Below are positions 1 through 8,543 of a DNA stretch of 64,000 nt, piece after piece. The stretch comes from Paracoccaceae bacterium (GTDB taxonomy: Bacteria; Pseudomonadota; Alphaproteobacteria; Rhodobacterales; Rhodobacteraceae). The stretch lies in the NCBI GenBank assembly GCA_016124615.1, contig WGNF01000008.1, positions 248,001 to 312,000 on the forward strand, given 5' to 3'. Made by a program: the position numbers and the translations under genes. The first letter of the stretch is position 1, and every line of letters starts with the position of its first letter. The notes below the pieces were generated by a model that saw nothing but the letters and a program-made list of their open reading frames with translations, was not told the DNA's origin and made no database searches.

Positions 1-115
1 TGCGTTCCAGCAGCACCACGTCCTTCCAGCCAAGCTTGGCGAGGTGGTAGGCCAGCGAGCAGCCGGAAATGCCGCCGCCGATGATCACGGCGCAGGCTTT
101 GGCGGGAAGGGTCAT
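1..115 (-). CDS. FAD-dependent oxidoreductase, N-terminal fragment (cut by window edge)
   Basis: Only the first 38 codons are inside the window. They encode a dinucleotide-binding start with the GGGISG pattern (a GxGxxG Rossmann fingerprint) and the following AYHLAKLGWKDVVLLER, which closely parallels the N-terminus of the larger flavoprotein at 1143-3581. It is therefore probably a paralogue of the dimethylglycine/sarcosine dehydrogenase type. The ATG at 115 lies 8 nt after a CGGAG ribosome binding site and overlaps the upstream stop by ATGA, so it is the third gene of a leftward operon. Domain content beyond the FAD start cannot be seen. Confidence 0.75.
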   Translation of the reverse strand, partial: MTLPAKACAVIIGGGISGCSLAYHLAKLGWKDVVLLER

Positions 116-1146
116 GGATTGGGCTCCGGGGGAACAAGGACAAGCTTGCCGGGATAGCGCCCGGCGGCCAGATCGGCCTGCGCGGCGGCAATGTCGCGCA
201 GCGGGTAGGTTTTCGACACCACGGGGCGCAGCCGCGCGGTGTTGATGATGGTCACAAGGCCCGCAAAGACCTCGCGCGGCTGGTGGGTGGCGCCGTAGAT
301 CGTCAGGTCGTTCAGGTAGATCGTGCGCAGGTCGCCCTGCACCAGCGGGCCGCCCGCGGCGCCCGAGGTGGCATAGCGCCCGCCGGGCACCAGCGCTTCC
401 AGCCGGTCGGCCCAGCCGTCGCCGCCGACCACGTCGATCACCACGTCAAAGCGGCGCGCGGGCGGCGGATCGGCGCGGTCCAGCACCCGGGCCCCCGCCG
501 CGCGTACCGCCTGCGCCTTGGTCAGGCTGCATTGCCCCGTCACCTCGGCGCCGCGCAGCAGCGCCAGTTGCACCGCCGCCAACCCGACCCCGCCCGAGGC
601 GCCGGTAACCAGCACGCGTTCCCCCACCGCCACCCGCGCGCGGGTCAGCAGGTTGTGCGCGGTGCCATAGGCGCAGGGCATCGCGCCGATTTCCACATCC
701 GATAGCGCCGAGGCGCTGACATCGTGCAGATGCCGCGCGGGCACCACGCAGTATTGCGCGAAGGCGCCATCGTATTCCGAGCCGATGGCGACGAAATGCA
801 GCGGGTTGGCCCCGGTCGGCTCGCCCTGATTGGTCGGGCAGATCACCCGCGCGCCGGGCGCCAACCCCTCCACCCCCGCCCCCAGGGCTACCACCCGGCC
901 GCAAAGGTCCGACCCCTGGATGCGCGGAAAGGCAATCTCGCCCGCCCAGCCCGCGCGCCCCTCGCCCTTGCCGTACCAGCCCAGCCGGGTGTTGACGTCG
1001 GTCGCGTTGACGCCCGCCGCCAGCACGCGCACCAGCACCTCGCCCGGCCCCGGGCGCGGCACCGGCAGATCGTCGCGCCACACCAGCATGTCGGGCCCGC
1101 CGTGGCCGACAAGCTGCACACCCGACATGACGGCAGGCTGGCTCAC
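112..1146 (-). CDS. Zinc-type alcohol dehydrogenase / quinone oxidoreductase family protein
   Basis: About 344 residues of the medium-chain dehydrogenase/reductase superfamily. An N-terminal GroES-like fold (GPGEVLVRVLAAGVNATDVNTR, then the GSDLCGRVVALG segment) is followed by a Rossmann NAD(P) domain with VTGASGGVGLAAVQLA. No obvious structural zinc cysteine cluster is visible, so the quinone oxidoreductase-like, zinc-free branch is most likely. I prefer the GTG at 1146: it overlaps the upstream stop by GTGA and has an AAAGGA site 7 nt before it. The internal ATG at 1128 is an alternative with no clear ribosome site. It sits between two FAD/GcvT-type dehydrogenases in one operon. The substrate is unknown. 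Confidence 0.8.
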   Translation of the reverse strand: MSQPAVMSGVQLVGHGGPDMLVWRDDLPVPRPGPGEVLVRVLAAGVNATDVNTRLGWYGKGEGRAGWAGEIAFPRIQGSDLCGRVVALGAGVEGLAPGARVICPTNQGEPTGANPLHFVAIGSEYDGAFAQYCVVPARHLHDVSASALSDVEIGAMPCAYGTAHNLLTRARVAVGERVLVTGASGGVGLAAVQLALLRGAEVTGQCSLTKAQAVRAAGARVLDRADPPPARRFDVVIDVVGGDGWADRLEALVPGGRYATSGAAGGPLVQGDLRTIYLNDLTIYGATHQPREVFAGLVTIINTARLRPVVSKTYPLRDIAAAQADLAAGRYPGKLVLVPPEPNP

Positions 1147-3581
1147 GCCCGGATCCTTTCGTTCTTCGCGTCCCACGGCGCACCCTCCAGCACGGTCGCC
1201 GGCCGACGCGATCCGAACACCTCAACCTCCAGCCGGGTGCCGGGCACCGCCAGATCGGCCTTCACCATGCCCAGCGCCAGACAGCGGCCGACGCGGAAGC
1301 CCCAGCCGCCCGAGGTGGTTTCCCCCACCACCCGGCCGTCATGCCAGAGGGTCGACATGTAGGGCGGATCGGTATCGCCCGGCAGCACGTCCAACACCAC
1401 GAAGCTCTTGCTGACCCCCGCCTGCTTTTCCGCCGCCAGCGCCGCCTTGCCGCGGAAATCCGGCTTCGACCAGTCCACGAACCGCTCCAGCCCGCCCTGC
1501 AGCACGGTGTAATCGGTGGAAAGGTCGCCCTTCCACGCCCGGTAGCCCTTCTCGATCCGCAGGCTGTCCAGCGCGAACATGCCGAAGGGTTTCAGCCCAT
1601 GCACCTCGCCCGCGTCCATCACGGTGTCATAGACCGCCTGCGTGTGCGCGGTCAGCGAGTGAACCTCCCACCCCAGTTCCCCGGCGAAGGACACCCGCAT
1701 CAGCATCACCTCGGCCCCCGCCAGCTGCGCCTGCTGCCAGGTCAGCCACGGCTTCGTCAGGTCGGCATCAGCCACCGCGGCAAGGATGTCACGCGCGGCC
1801 GGGCCGGTGAGGATCTGGCAGGACCAGTCGTCGGTCTCGTCGACGAGGCTCAGCCCCGGATCGAGATGTTTCACCAGCCAGTCGCGATCATGCGCCTGCG
1901 CGGTGGCGGCGGTGATCAGCCACAGCTCATCCTCCGCCAGCCGGCACAGCGACATTTCGGTGACGATCCGCCCCTTGTCGTCGGCGAAATAGCCCAAGCC
2001 AAGCCGCCCCACCGGCGGCACCTTGCCGGTGATCTGGCGCGAGAGCCACTCGGCCGCCCCCGGCCCCGACAGCCGGAACCGCGAGAAGCCCGGCAGGTCG
2101 AGAATACCCGCCGCATCCCGCACCGCTGCGCATTCCGCCTGCACCGCGCCGAACCACGGGCCTTCCCTGTCCCAGGTCCGCTGCGCCGCCTCTGACGTGT
2201 CATCGCCCGGCCGGGCATACCACAGCGCACGTTCCCAGCCGTTATAGGCGCCATAGACCGCGCCCAGCGCCTTGGTGCGCCGATGCACCGCCGACAGCTT
2301 CCGGTCGCGCCCGGCGGGCCATGCGTGATGCGGGAAGCCGATGGCGTATTCGTGGCCGTAGACCTCCATCCCCTTGGCGACGCAGTAGCTTTGGTCCTCG
2401 AACCCGGTGAAGCGGCGCGGGTCGCAGGACCACATGTCCCATTCCGTGGCGCCCTCCGTCACCCATTCCGCCAGCACCTTGCCCGCGCCGCCCGCCTGAC
2501 AGATGCCGAAGGTGAAGACGCAAGCCTCGAACGCATTCGGAACGCCGGGCATCGGCCCGATCAGCGGGTTGCCATCCGGCGCATAGGGGATCGGGCCGTT
2601 GATCACCTTGGTCAGGTTGGCCTTTTCCAGCAGCGGCACGCGCGCCATCGCATCGGCGATATGCCACTCCAGCCGCTCCAGATCGTCGGGGAACAGCTGA
2701 AAGCTGAAATCCTGCGGGAAGGGATCATCCGGCGTCGCCCAATGCGCCCGGCAGTTGCCCTCGTAGGGGCCAAGGTTGAAGCCGTTCTTTTCCTGCCGCA
2801 GGTAGTAGCTGGAATCGACGTCGCGCAGCAGCGGCAGCTTGTGCCCGACCTCGGCCGACCATTGGGCCAGTTCCGGGATGGTGTCGAACAGCATGTACTG
2901 ATGGCTCATCACCATCATCGGCACCTCGCGGCCGAACAACTTCCCCACCTCGCGGGCATAGTAACCGGCCGCGTTCACCACGATCTCGGCCCGCACCTCG
3001 CCCTTCGGCGTCACCACCACCCATTCGCCGTTTTCGCGCCGGACGCCGGTCACCGGGCAGAACCGCTCGATCCGCGCGCCCATCTGGCGCGCACCCTTGG
3101 CCAGCGCCTGCGTCAGCTGCGCCGGGTCGATATCGCCATCGTAGGGGTCGTAAAGCGCGCCCGTCAGGTCGTGCGTCTCGAGGAACGGGTATTTCGCCGC
3201 GATCTCGCCGGGGGTCAGCACCTCAAGCTCCATGCCCTGATAGCGGCCCATGCCCTTCACCCGCTCGAACTCCATCAGCCGCTCGCGGGTGTGGCCCAGC
3301 CGCACCGAGCCCGTCACGTGGTAGTTCATCGGGTAATCCACCTCGGCCCCCAGGCCGCGATAGAGCTGCGCCGAATAGCGCTGCATGTTCATGATCGACC
3401 AGCTTGAGGAGAAGGTCGGCACGTTGCCCGCCGCGTGCCAGGTGCTGCCCGCGGTCAGTTCGTTCTTCTCCAGCAGCAGCGCATCCGTCCACCCCGCCTT
3501 CGCCAGATGGTAAAGCGCCGAGGCGCCGACGGCCCCGCCCCCGATGATGACCACCCGCGCCTGTGTCGGAAACCCGCTCAT
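1143..3581 (-). CDS. FAD-dependent oxidoreductase with GcvT domain (dimethylglycine/sarcosine dehydrogenase family)
   Basis: 812 residues. The N-terminal DAO-type FAD domain has GGGAVG at residues 14-19 and the STWHAAG segment with His49, the position that carries covalent FAD in dimethylglycine and sarcosine dehydrogenases. The second half resembles the glycine-cleavage T protein (aminomethyltransferase), including ALDSLRIEKGYRAWKGDLSTDYT near the C-terminus, which in the family passes the released one-carbon unit to tetrahydrofolate. The role is oxidative N-demethylation of a methylated amino acid or betaine; the exact substrate is not readable. An open frame extends to 4040, but that extension is out of character and overlaps the divergent gene, so the start is ATG 3581 before the GxGxxG motif. 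It is first gene of the leftward operon. Confidence 0.88.
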   Translation of the reverse strand: MSGFPTQARVVIIGGGAVGASALYHLAKAGWTDALLLEKNELTAGSTWHAAGNVPTFSSSWSIMNMQRYSAQLYRGLGAEVDYPMNYHVTGSVRLGHTRERLMEFERVKGMGRYQGMELEVLTPGEIAAKYPFLETHDLTGALYDPYDGDIDPAQLTQALAKGARQMGARIERFCPVTGVRRENGEWVVVTPKGEVRAEIVVNAAGYYAREVGKLFGREVPMMVMSHQYMLFDTIPELAQWSAEVGHKLPLLRDVDSSYYLRQEKNGFNLGPYEGNCRAHWATPDDPFPQDFSFQLFPDDLERLEWHIADAMARVPLLEKANLTKVINGPIPYAPDGNPLIGPMPGVPNAFEACVFTFGICQAGGAGKVLAEWVTEGATEWDMWSCDPRRFTGFEDQSYCVAKGMEVYGHEYAIGFPHHAWPAGRDRKLSAVHRRTKALGAVYGAYNGWERALWYARPGDDTSEAAQRTWDREGPWFGAVQAECAAVRDAAGILDLPGFSRFRLSGPGAAEWLSRQITGKVPPVGRLGLGYFADDKGRIVTEMSLCRLAEDELWLITAATAQAHDRDWLVKHLDPGLSLVDETDDWSCQILTGPAARDILAAVADADLTKPWLTWQQAQLAGAEVMLMRVSFAGELGWEVHSLTAHTQAVYDTVMDAGEVHGLKPFGMFALDSLRIEKGYRAWKGDLSTDYTVLQGGLERFVDWSKPDFRGKAALAAEKQAGVSKSFVVLDVLPGDTDPPYMSTLWHDGRVVGETTSGGWGFRVGRCLALGMVKADLAVPGTRLEVEVFGSRRPATVLEGAPWDAKNERIRA

Positions 3582-3683
3582 GCCACATCCCCCTGCTTCG
3601 GGGTGAGTATCCGGCGGCGCGCGGGCGCTTTCAATTGATCCCGCACCGGGATATTGATCGGAAAATCCGATCAGGACGCGATC

Positions 3684-4265
3684 ATGCCGAATTCGCAGCT
3701 TCTCGACCGCTCTCGCGCCGTGCTGGCGGTGATCGACGTGCAGCCCGCCTTCGTGGATAAACTGGCGCTGGCCGACCGCGCGCCGCTGGTCGCCCGCATC
3801 GCCTGGCTGATGCGGGTGGCGCGGGCGATGGACATTCCGATGCTGGCGATGGGCGAGGATCTGGCCGGCAACGGCCCGCCGGTGGCCGAGGTGCTGGCGG
3901 AACTGCCGCCGGGCTGCCCGGTGCATGACAAGCGCGTCTTTGGCCTTGCCGGGCAGCCCGACATCCTTGCCGCGCTGCGCGCCACCGGGCGCGATCAGCC
4001 GGTGCTGGTCGGCCTTGAAACCGACGTCTGCGTGGCGCAATCGGCGCTGGGGCTGCTGGCCGAAGGCTTCGGCGTTACCGTGGTCAGCGATGCCACCGGC
4101 GCGCCGGGCGCCTGCCGCGCGGCGGGCCTTGCCCGCATCGCGGCAGCGGGCGCCTCCGTGCTGACGGTGAAATCGGTCTATTACGACTGGCTGCGCGATC
4201 TGGAGACGCTGGCCGCGATCAAGCCCCGGATCGGCGCAGCGCTGCCCCCCGGTCTGACGCTCTGA
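3684..4265 (+). CDS. Isochorismatase-family cysteine hydrolase
   Basis: 193 residues with the complete cysteine-hydrolase triad of the family: Asp18 (VIDVQ), Lys83 (HDKRVFG) and Cys116 (ETDVCVAQS). Members hydrolyse nicotinamide, N-carbamoyl compounds or isochorismate, and the specificity here cannot be told from sequence. ATG 3684 is preceded by an AGGA site; an upstream in-frame start at 3654 lacks one. It is divergent from the demethylase operon across about 100 bp and is followed after 2 nt by a LysR regulator. A role connected to the neighbouring methylated-amine operon is only inferred from position. Confidence 0.85.
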   Translation: MPNSQLLDRSRAVLAVIDVQPAFVDKLALADRAPLVARIAWLMRVARAMDIPMLAMGEDLAGNGPPVAEVLAELPPGCPVHDKRVFGLAGQPDILAALRATGRDQPVLVGLETDVCVAQSALGLLAEGFGVTVVSDATGAPGACRAAGLARIAAAGASVLTVKSVYYDWLRDLETLAAIKPRIGAALPPGLTL

Positions 4266-4267
4266 CG

Positions 4268-5119
4268 ATGCAGATCGAGCTTCTGGATACCTTCCTCGAC
4301 CTCGTGGAAACCCGCAGCTTTCACCGCACCGCCGACCGGCTGGGGGTGACGCAATCCACCGTATCCGGCCGGGTAATGGCGCTGGAAACCGCCCTGGGCC
4401 GCAAACTTTTTACCCGCTCGCGCACCGGTACACTGCTGACCACCGAGGGGCTGAAGTTCGAACCCCATGCCCGCAGCCTGCGCCGCGAATGGACGGAAAC
4501 GTTGCGCGCGGTGCAATCGACCGCCACCACCGCGCTCAGCCTGCGGATCGGGATGCAGCAGGATGTGGCGGCGCTGCACCTTGGTGACTGGGTCGCGGCA
4601 TTCCGGCAGGCGCTGCCGCAGACCGCGTTCTATATCGAGCCGGACTATTCCACCCAGATCTGCACCGACATCGTGCTGGGTGCGCTGGACCTTGGCGTGA
4701 TCTTCACCCCCCGCGCCCAGCCCGATCTGCATTTCGAGATGCTGGGCGAGTTGAGCTACCGTCTGGTGTCAACCGACACCGACCACCGCGCCGGGTTGCG
4801 CCCGGAAACCCATATCCGCACCGAATACTCGCCCGCCTTCGCGCGCCTGCACGATCAGGCGCTACCCGGCTTCACCGAAACCCCGGTGTCGAGCGGGCAG
4901 AGCGCGGCGGTCGCCGACCTGCTGACGGCAATGGGCGGCTCGGCCTTCATGCTGGCCGAAACGGCGGCCGGGCTGGTCACCGAGGGGCGGGCCGCGCTGG
5001 TCGCCGACGTGCCGCCGATCACGCAGCCGGTCTATGCCGTGGTGCATGTCCGCAACCGACCGGGCCATGTCCACCGCCGCCTGCTGGCGATCCTGCGCGA
5101 CCGCTTCACGCGACGGTAG
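4268..5119 (+). CDS. LysR-family transcriptional regulator
   Basis: 283 residues. The N-terminal winged helix-turn-helix (residues about 1-60, with SFHRTADRLGVTQSTVSGRVMALETALG) is typical of LysR proteins, followed by a periplasmic-binding-protein-like effector domain. The gene begins 2 nt after the cysteine hydrolase stop, so the two are translationally coupled. Regulators of this family often bind the divergent promoter next to them, which here would be the 3582-3683 spacer controlling both the hydrolase and the FAD/GcvT operon. The effector is unknown. Confidence 0.88.
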   Translation: MQIELLDTFLDLVETRSFHRTADRLGVTQSTVSGRVMALETALGRKLFTRSRTGTLLTTEGLKFEPHARSLRREWTETLRAVQSTATTALSLRIGMQQDVAALHLGDWVAAFRQALPQTAFYIEPDYSTQICTDIVLGALDLGVIFTPRAQPDLHFEMLGELSYRLVSTDTDHRAGLRPETHIRTEYSPAFARLHDQALPGFTETPVSSGQSAAVADLLTAMGGSAFMLAETAAGLVTEGRAALVADVPPITQPVYAVVHVRNRPGHVHRRLLAILRDRFTRR

Positions 5120-5220
5120 GGCGGTTTCCTGTCGGTGTGAAATCGGTTCGGAAGCGGTGTCAAATCGGTATCCAGATTTTCATTTTTTACCAAAGCCTTG
5201 CGCGCCATTGCTCCGGCGCC

Positions 5221-5916
5221 TTAGACCACCGTGCGCAGCCGGTATCCGGGCGCATAGGCCAGCCGGACAGAGGTGATCGGCTGATCCCCGGCCCAGGTCG
5301 TGCGTTCGGTGACGAACAGCGCGGCCCCCGGCGCAACGCCCAGCAGCGCGGCCTCGTCCGGCGTGGCACTTTCGGCGGAAAAGGCAATATCACCATAGGT
5401 ATAGGCGACGGTCTTCACCAGCCATTCGTTGAGGCTGGTCGCCTGCATGTCGGGCGGCAGCCCCTCTGGCAGCACCGCGGGGTTGAGCCAGCGATCCTCA
5501 TACAGGAAGGGCTTGCCATCGGCAAAGTGCAGCGTGCGCACCTCCAGCAGCCGCGCGCCGGGCGCAAGGCCAAGCCGCGCCGCCACCGCCAGCGGCGGCA
5601 CGGCCTCGGCCTGCTCCAAGAGGCGGAAGGAATGCCGCTGCCCCCGCCCCTCAACCTCAAGTCTTATAACGGGAATTTCGAACGTGGCCCGGCGCGCCGG
5701 ATACATCGCCACCCGCGTTCCGGCCTTGCGCCGCCGCTCCAGCACGCCCGCCCCGGCCAGTTCGCGCAGCGCCCGGTTGACCGTCGCGCGGGCGCAGCCG
5801 AACTCGGCGGCAAGCTGTTCCTCGGTCGGGATGATCGCGCCCGGCGGCCAGTCGCGCCGACTGATGCGGCGCAACACCTCAGCCCGAATCTCCTCCCAGC
5901 CCTGCGGCGTGCTCAC
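5221..5916 (-). CDS. hutC: HutC, histidine utilization repressor (GntR family)
   Basis: 231 residues. N-terminal GntR winged helix (PPGAIIPTEEQLAAEFGCARATVNRALRELAGAGVLERRRKAGTRV) and a C-terminal UTRA ligand domain ending YAPGYRL. HutC proteins repress hut genes and are released by urocanate. The identification rests on the family pattern plus position beside hutF, hutI, hutH and hutU. The start is a GTG at 5916 that overlaps the hutF stop as GTGA. It is therefore transcribed with hutF, giving negative autoregulation if the promoter palindrome at 7301-7320 is its operator. Confidence 0.88.
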   Translation of the reverse strand: MSTPQGWEEIRAEVLRRISRRDWPPGAIIPTEEQLAAEFGCARATVNRALRELAGAGVLERRRKAGTRVAMYPARRATFEIPVIRLEVEGRGQRHSFRLLEQAEAVPPLAVAARLGLAPGARLLEVRTLHFADGKPFLYEDRWLNPAVLPEGLPPDMQATSLNEWLVKTVAYTYGDIAFSAESATPDEAALLGVAPGAALFVTERTTWAGDQPITSVRLAYAPGYRLRTVV

Positions 5917-7277
5917 AGCCGCACCCTCAACCGCGCGAGGGTGGCGCGGTAGCGGCCGGTCAGCGTGTCGTGGTGCAGGTGGCGGCCCTCGTGCACAAGA
6001 TGGCGCCCGGCCGACCAGACCTCGGCCACCATGCGGTCGTCACCCGCGAACAGCCAGGCGTCGAGCAGGTCATCGCCCCGCCGCCCGTCAAGGTCGACAT
6101 GCGCCACGTCAAGCGCCACGAGATCGGCCCACATCCCCGGTGCGATCGCGCCCGCGGCCCGCCCACCGGCCTGTGCGCCGCCCTGTACCGCCCCCTCGTA
6201 AAGCACGCGCCCGGTTGACTTTTCCGCCGTCGCCAGCAGCGCCCGGCCACGATCGCGCAGACGTTGCGAATATTCCAGGCTGCGCAGTTCCTCGGCCAGC
6301 GCGATGCGGATGTTGCTGTCCGATCCGATGCCGAACCGGCCACCGGCGGCAAGATAGCGCACACCGTCAAAGATGCCGTCGCCCAGACTCGCCTCGGTGA
6401 TCGGGCAAAGCCCGGCGACCGCCCCCGTGGCGGCTAGGCCCGTGGTTTCGGCGGGCGTCATCTGGGTGCAGTGGATCAGGCACCAGCGCGGATCAACGGC
6501 GGCATTCGCCAGCAACCACGCTGTCGGCCGGGCGCCATAGGCGGCGGAAACTTCTTCAACTTCAGCGGCTTGCTCGGCAAGGTGAAGGTGAATGGGGGCA
6601 CCGGGGCGCATCCGGGCGGCCTCGGCCAGCCCGTCACGGCTGACGGCGCGCAGCGAATGCGGCGCAAGGCCCAGGACGGCATCGCCGGGCAGACTGGCCA
6701 CGGCGGCCTCGGCACCCTGAAGAAGGGCCGCGAATGCGTTGATATCGTTTCCGAACCGCGCCTGCCCCGGCCCGAGCGCGCGGCCGTCGCAGCCGCCCTG
6801 CTGATAGAGCACCGGCAGCAGCGTCAGGCCGATCCCGGTCTCTGCGGCCGCATTAACGATCCGCTCAGACATTTCGGCGATGCTGGCATAGGCGCCGCCG
6901 CCCGGCTGGTGATGCAGATAATGAAACTCGGCCACCGCCGCGTAACCCGCCTCCAGCATCTCCATCTGCACGAAGGCGGCGATGGCCTCGACGTCCTCGG
7001 GCGTCAGCCGGTCGAGGAAGCGGTACATCAGCTGCCGCCAGGTCCAGAAACTGTCCTTCGGGTCGCGCCCGCGCCGCTCGGTCAGCCCGGCCATCGCGCG
7101 CTGGAAGGCGTGGGAGTGCAGGTTCACCGGCGCGGGCAGCAGCACCGCGACCCGGTTGCCCACCGGCGCCGCGTTCGGCGTCACGGCGGTAATGCGGCCC
7201 TCGGCGAGTTCCACCACGACATTCTCCGCCCAGCCCGAGGGGAGCAGCGCCTGATCGGCATGAAGAACGGTGCGCAT
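5913..7277 (-). CDS. hutF: HutF, formimidoylglutamate deiminase
   Basis: 454-residue amidohydrolase-superfamily enzyme converting N-formimidoyl-L-glutamate to N-formyl-L-glutamate plus ammonia. Metal-site landmarks are LHSHAF (His54, His56), a later LHLAEQ, LIHCTQM and GSDSN. HutF defines the five-step histidine route, in which N-formylglutamate is then deformylated by HutG. An open frame continues upstream to 7565, but it crosses the promoter and runs antisense to hutI; the ATG at 7277 gives the normal family N-terminus. It faces hutI across a 72-bp regulatory spacer. Confidence 0.93.
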   Translation of the reverse strand: MRTVLHADQALLPSGWAENVVVELAEGRITAVTPNAAPVGNRVAVLLPAPVNLHSHAFQRAMAGLTERRGRDPKDSFWTWRQLMYRFLDRLTPEDVEAIAAFVQMEMLEAGYAAVAEFHYLHHQPGGGAYASIAEMSERIVNAAAETGIGLTLLPVLYQQGGCDGRALGPGQARFGNDINAFAALLQGAEAAVASLPGDAVLGLAPHSLRAVSRDGLAEAARMRPGAPIHLHLAEQAAEVEEVSAAYGARPTAWLLANAAVDPRWCLIHCTQMTPAETTGLAATGAVAGLCPITEASLGDGIFDGVRYLAAGGRFGIGSDSNIRIALAEELRSLEYSQRLRDRGRALLATAEKSTGRVLYEGAVQGGAQAGGRAAGAIAPGMWADLVALDVAHVDLDGRRGDDLLDAWLFAGDDRMVAEVWSAGRHLVHEGRHLHHDTLTGRYRATLARLRVRL

Positions 7278-7289
7278 CGGGGACTCCGC

Positions 7290-7319
7290 TTGACAGGGGT
7301 TATTATGTGCAGACATAAT
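7290..7319 (+). promoter_or_regulatory. Sigma70-type promoter of hutIHU
   Basis: A perfect TTGACA at 7290-7295 is followed 18 nt later by CATAAT at 7314-7319 (4 of 6 matches to TATAAT). The hutI ATG lies 30 nt further on. The spacer and the -10 are covered by the 20-bp palindrome at 7301-7320, so bound repressor would block polymerase directly. On the opposite strand TTGCCT (7344-7339) and TATTAT (7320-7315), also 18 nt apart, could serve hutF-hutC. Confidence 0.6.
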
Positions 7320-7320
7320 A
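7301..7320. promoter_or_regulatory. Putative HutC operator (20-bp palindrome) with a second half site
   Basis: TATTATGTGCAGACATAATA is a perfect inverted repeat: 8-bp arms TATTATGT/ACATAATA around a 4-nt centre. The segment GCAGACATAA recurs at 7330-7339, 21 bp (two helical turns) after its first copy at 7309-7318, giving a spaced second half site on the same DNA face. It lies exactly in the hutF-hutI divergent spacer. Assignment to HutC is by position; binding is inferred. Confidence 0.65.
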
Positions 7321-7349
7321 CACAAACATGCAGACATAAGGCAAGCCTC

Positions 7350-8543
7350 ATGGCAATGATTCTCGGCAATGCGACGCTGGCGACGATGGAGGGCGGCTAT
7401 GGCCTGATCGACGGCGGCGCCGTCGTCATCGAGGGCGACCGCATCCTCTGGGCCGGGCCCGAAGCGGCGATGCCCGCAACCACAGGCGAGCGGCGCGACC
7501 TTGGCGGGCGGCTGCTGACCCCCGCGCTGATCGACTGCCACACCCATGCGGTCTTCGGCGGCCAACGCGCCCGCGAGTTCGAGATGCGGCTGAATGGCGC
7601 CAGCTATGAAGAAGTGGCGCGCGCCGGGGGCGGCATCGTCTCGACCGTCGCCGCCACCCGCGCGGCATCCGAAGATGCGCTGCTGGCGCAGGCCCTGCCG
7701 CGCATCGACCAGATGCTGGCTGAGGGGGTCGGCACTATCGAGGTGAAATCAGGCTATGGCCTTGATGTTGAAACGGAACTGCGGATGCTGCGGGTGGCGC
7801 GGCGGATCCCGACGCTGCGCGATGTGACGGTGGTGACCAGCTTTCTGGGCGCCCATGCGGTGCCGCCCGAATACAAGGGCCGGTCGAGCGATTACCTGGC
7901 CGAGCAGGCGATCCCCGCCCTGCGCGCCGCCCATGCCGAGGGGCTGGTGGATGCGGTTGACGGCTTCTGCGAGGGCATCGCCTTTGCCCCCGCCCAGATC
8001 GCGCGGGTGTTCGATGCGGCAAAGGCGCTTGGCCTGCCGGTCAAGCTGCACGCCGAGCAGCTTTCCGATCTTGGCGGCGCGGCGCTGGCGGCGGGCTACG
8101 GCGCGCTGTCGGCCGACCATCTGGAATACCTTGACGCGGCCGGGGCGCTGGCGATGGCCGCCGCCGGAACGGTTGCCGTGATCCTGCCCGGCGCCTTCTA
8201 CACGCTGCGCGAAACGAAACTGCCGCCCATCGACCTGTTGCGGGTGGCGGGCGTGCCGATGGCGGTGGCGACCGATTGCAACCCCGGCACGGCGCCGATG
8301 ACCTCGATCACCCTTGCGATGAACATGGCCTGCACCCTGTTCCGCATGACCCCGGAGGAGGCGCTGCTGGGCACCACCGCCCACGCCGCCCGCGCCCTTG
8401 GCCTGACCGATCGCGGCCGCATCGCCCCCGGCCTGCGCGCCGATCTGGCCGTGTGGCAGGCCGGGCACCCCGCCGAACTCGCCTATCGCATCGGCCCCAC
8501 CCCGCTTCATTCCCGCATCATCGGAGGCCGCCTTGACGCCTGA
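7350..8543 (+). CDS. hutI: HutI, imidazolonepropionase
   Basis: 397-residue metal-dependent amidohydrolase that opens 4-imidazolone-5-propanoate to N-formimidoyl-L-glutamate. The metal-binding [10 protein letters not shown] motif (His64, His66), the KLHAEQ segment and the [10 protein letters not shown] stretch are all present and in the usual order. The start is ATG 7350, since upstream sequence is the operator region. Its last 11 bp overlap the start of hutH. Confidence 0.94.
   Translation: MAMILGNATLATMEGGYGLIDGGAVVIEGDRILWAGPEAAMPATTGERRDLGGRLLTPALIDCHTHAVFGGQRAREFEMRLNGASYEEVARAGGGIVSTVAATRAASEDALLAQALPRIDQMLAEGVGTIEVKSGYGLDVETELRMLRVARRIPTLRDVTVVTSFLGAHAVPPEYKGRSSDYLAEQAIPALRAAHAEGLVDAVDGFCEGIAFAPAQIARVFDAAKALGLPVKLHAEQLSDLGGAALAAGYGALSADHLEYLDAAGALAMAAAGTVAVILPGAFYTLRETKLPPIDLLRVAGVPMAVATDCNPGTAPMTSITLAMNMACTLFRMTPEEALLGTTAHAARALGLTDRGRIAPGLRADLAVWQAGHPAELAYRIGPTPLHSRIIGGRLDA

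Noticed and set aside
3582..4040. N-terminal extension of the FAD/GcvT protein by about 153 residues
   Set aside because: It would overlap the divergent cysteine hydrolase, has biased composition, and the true start just precedes the FAD fingerprint.
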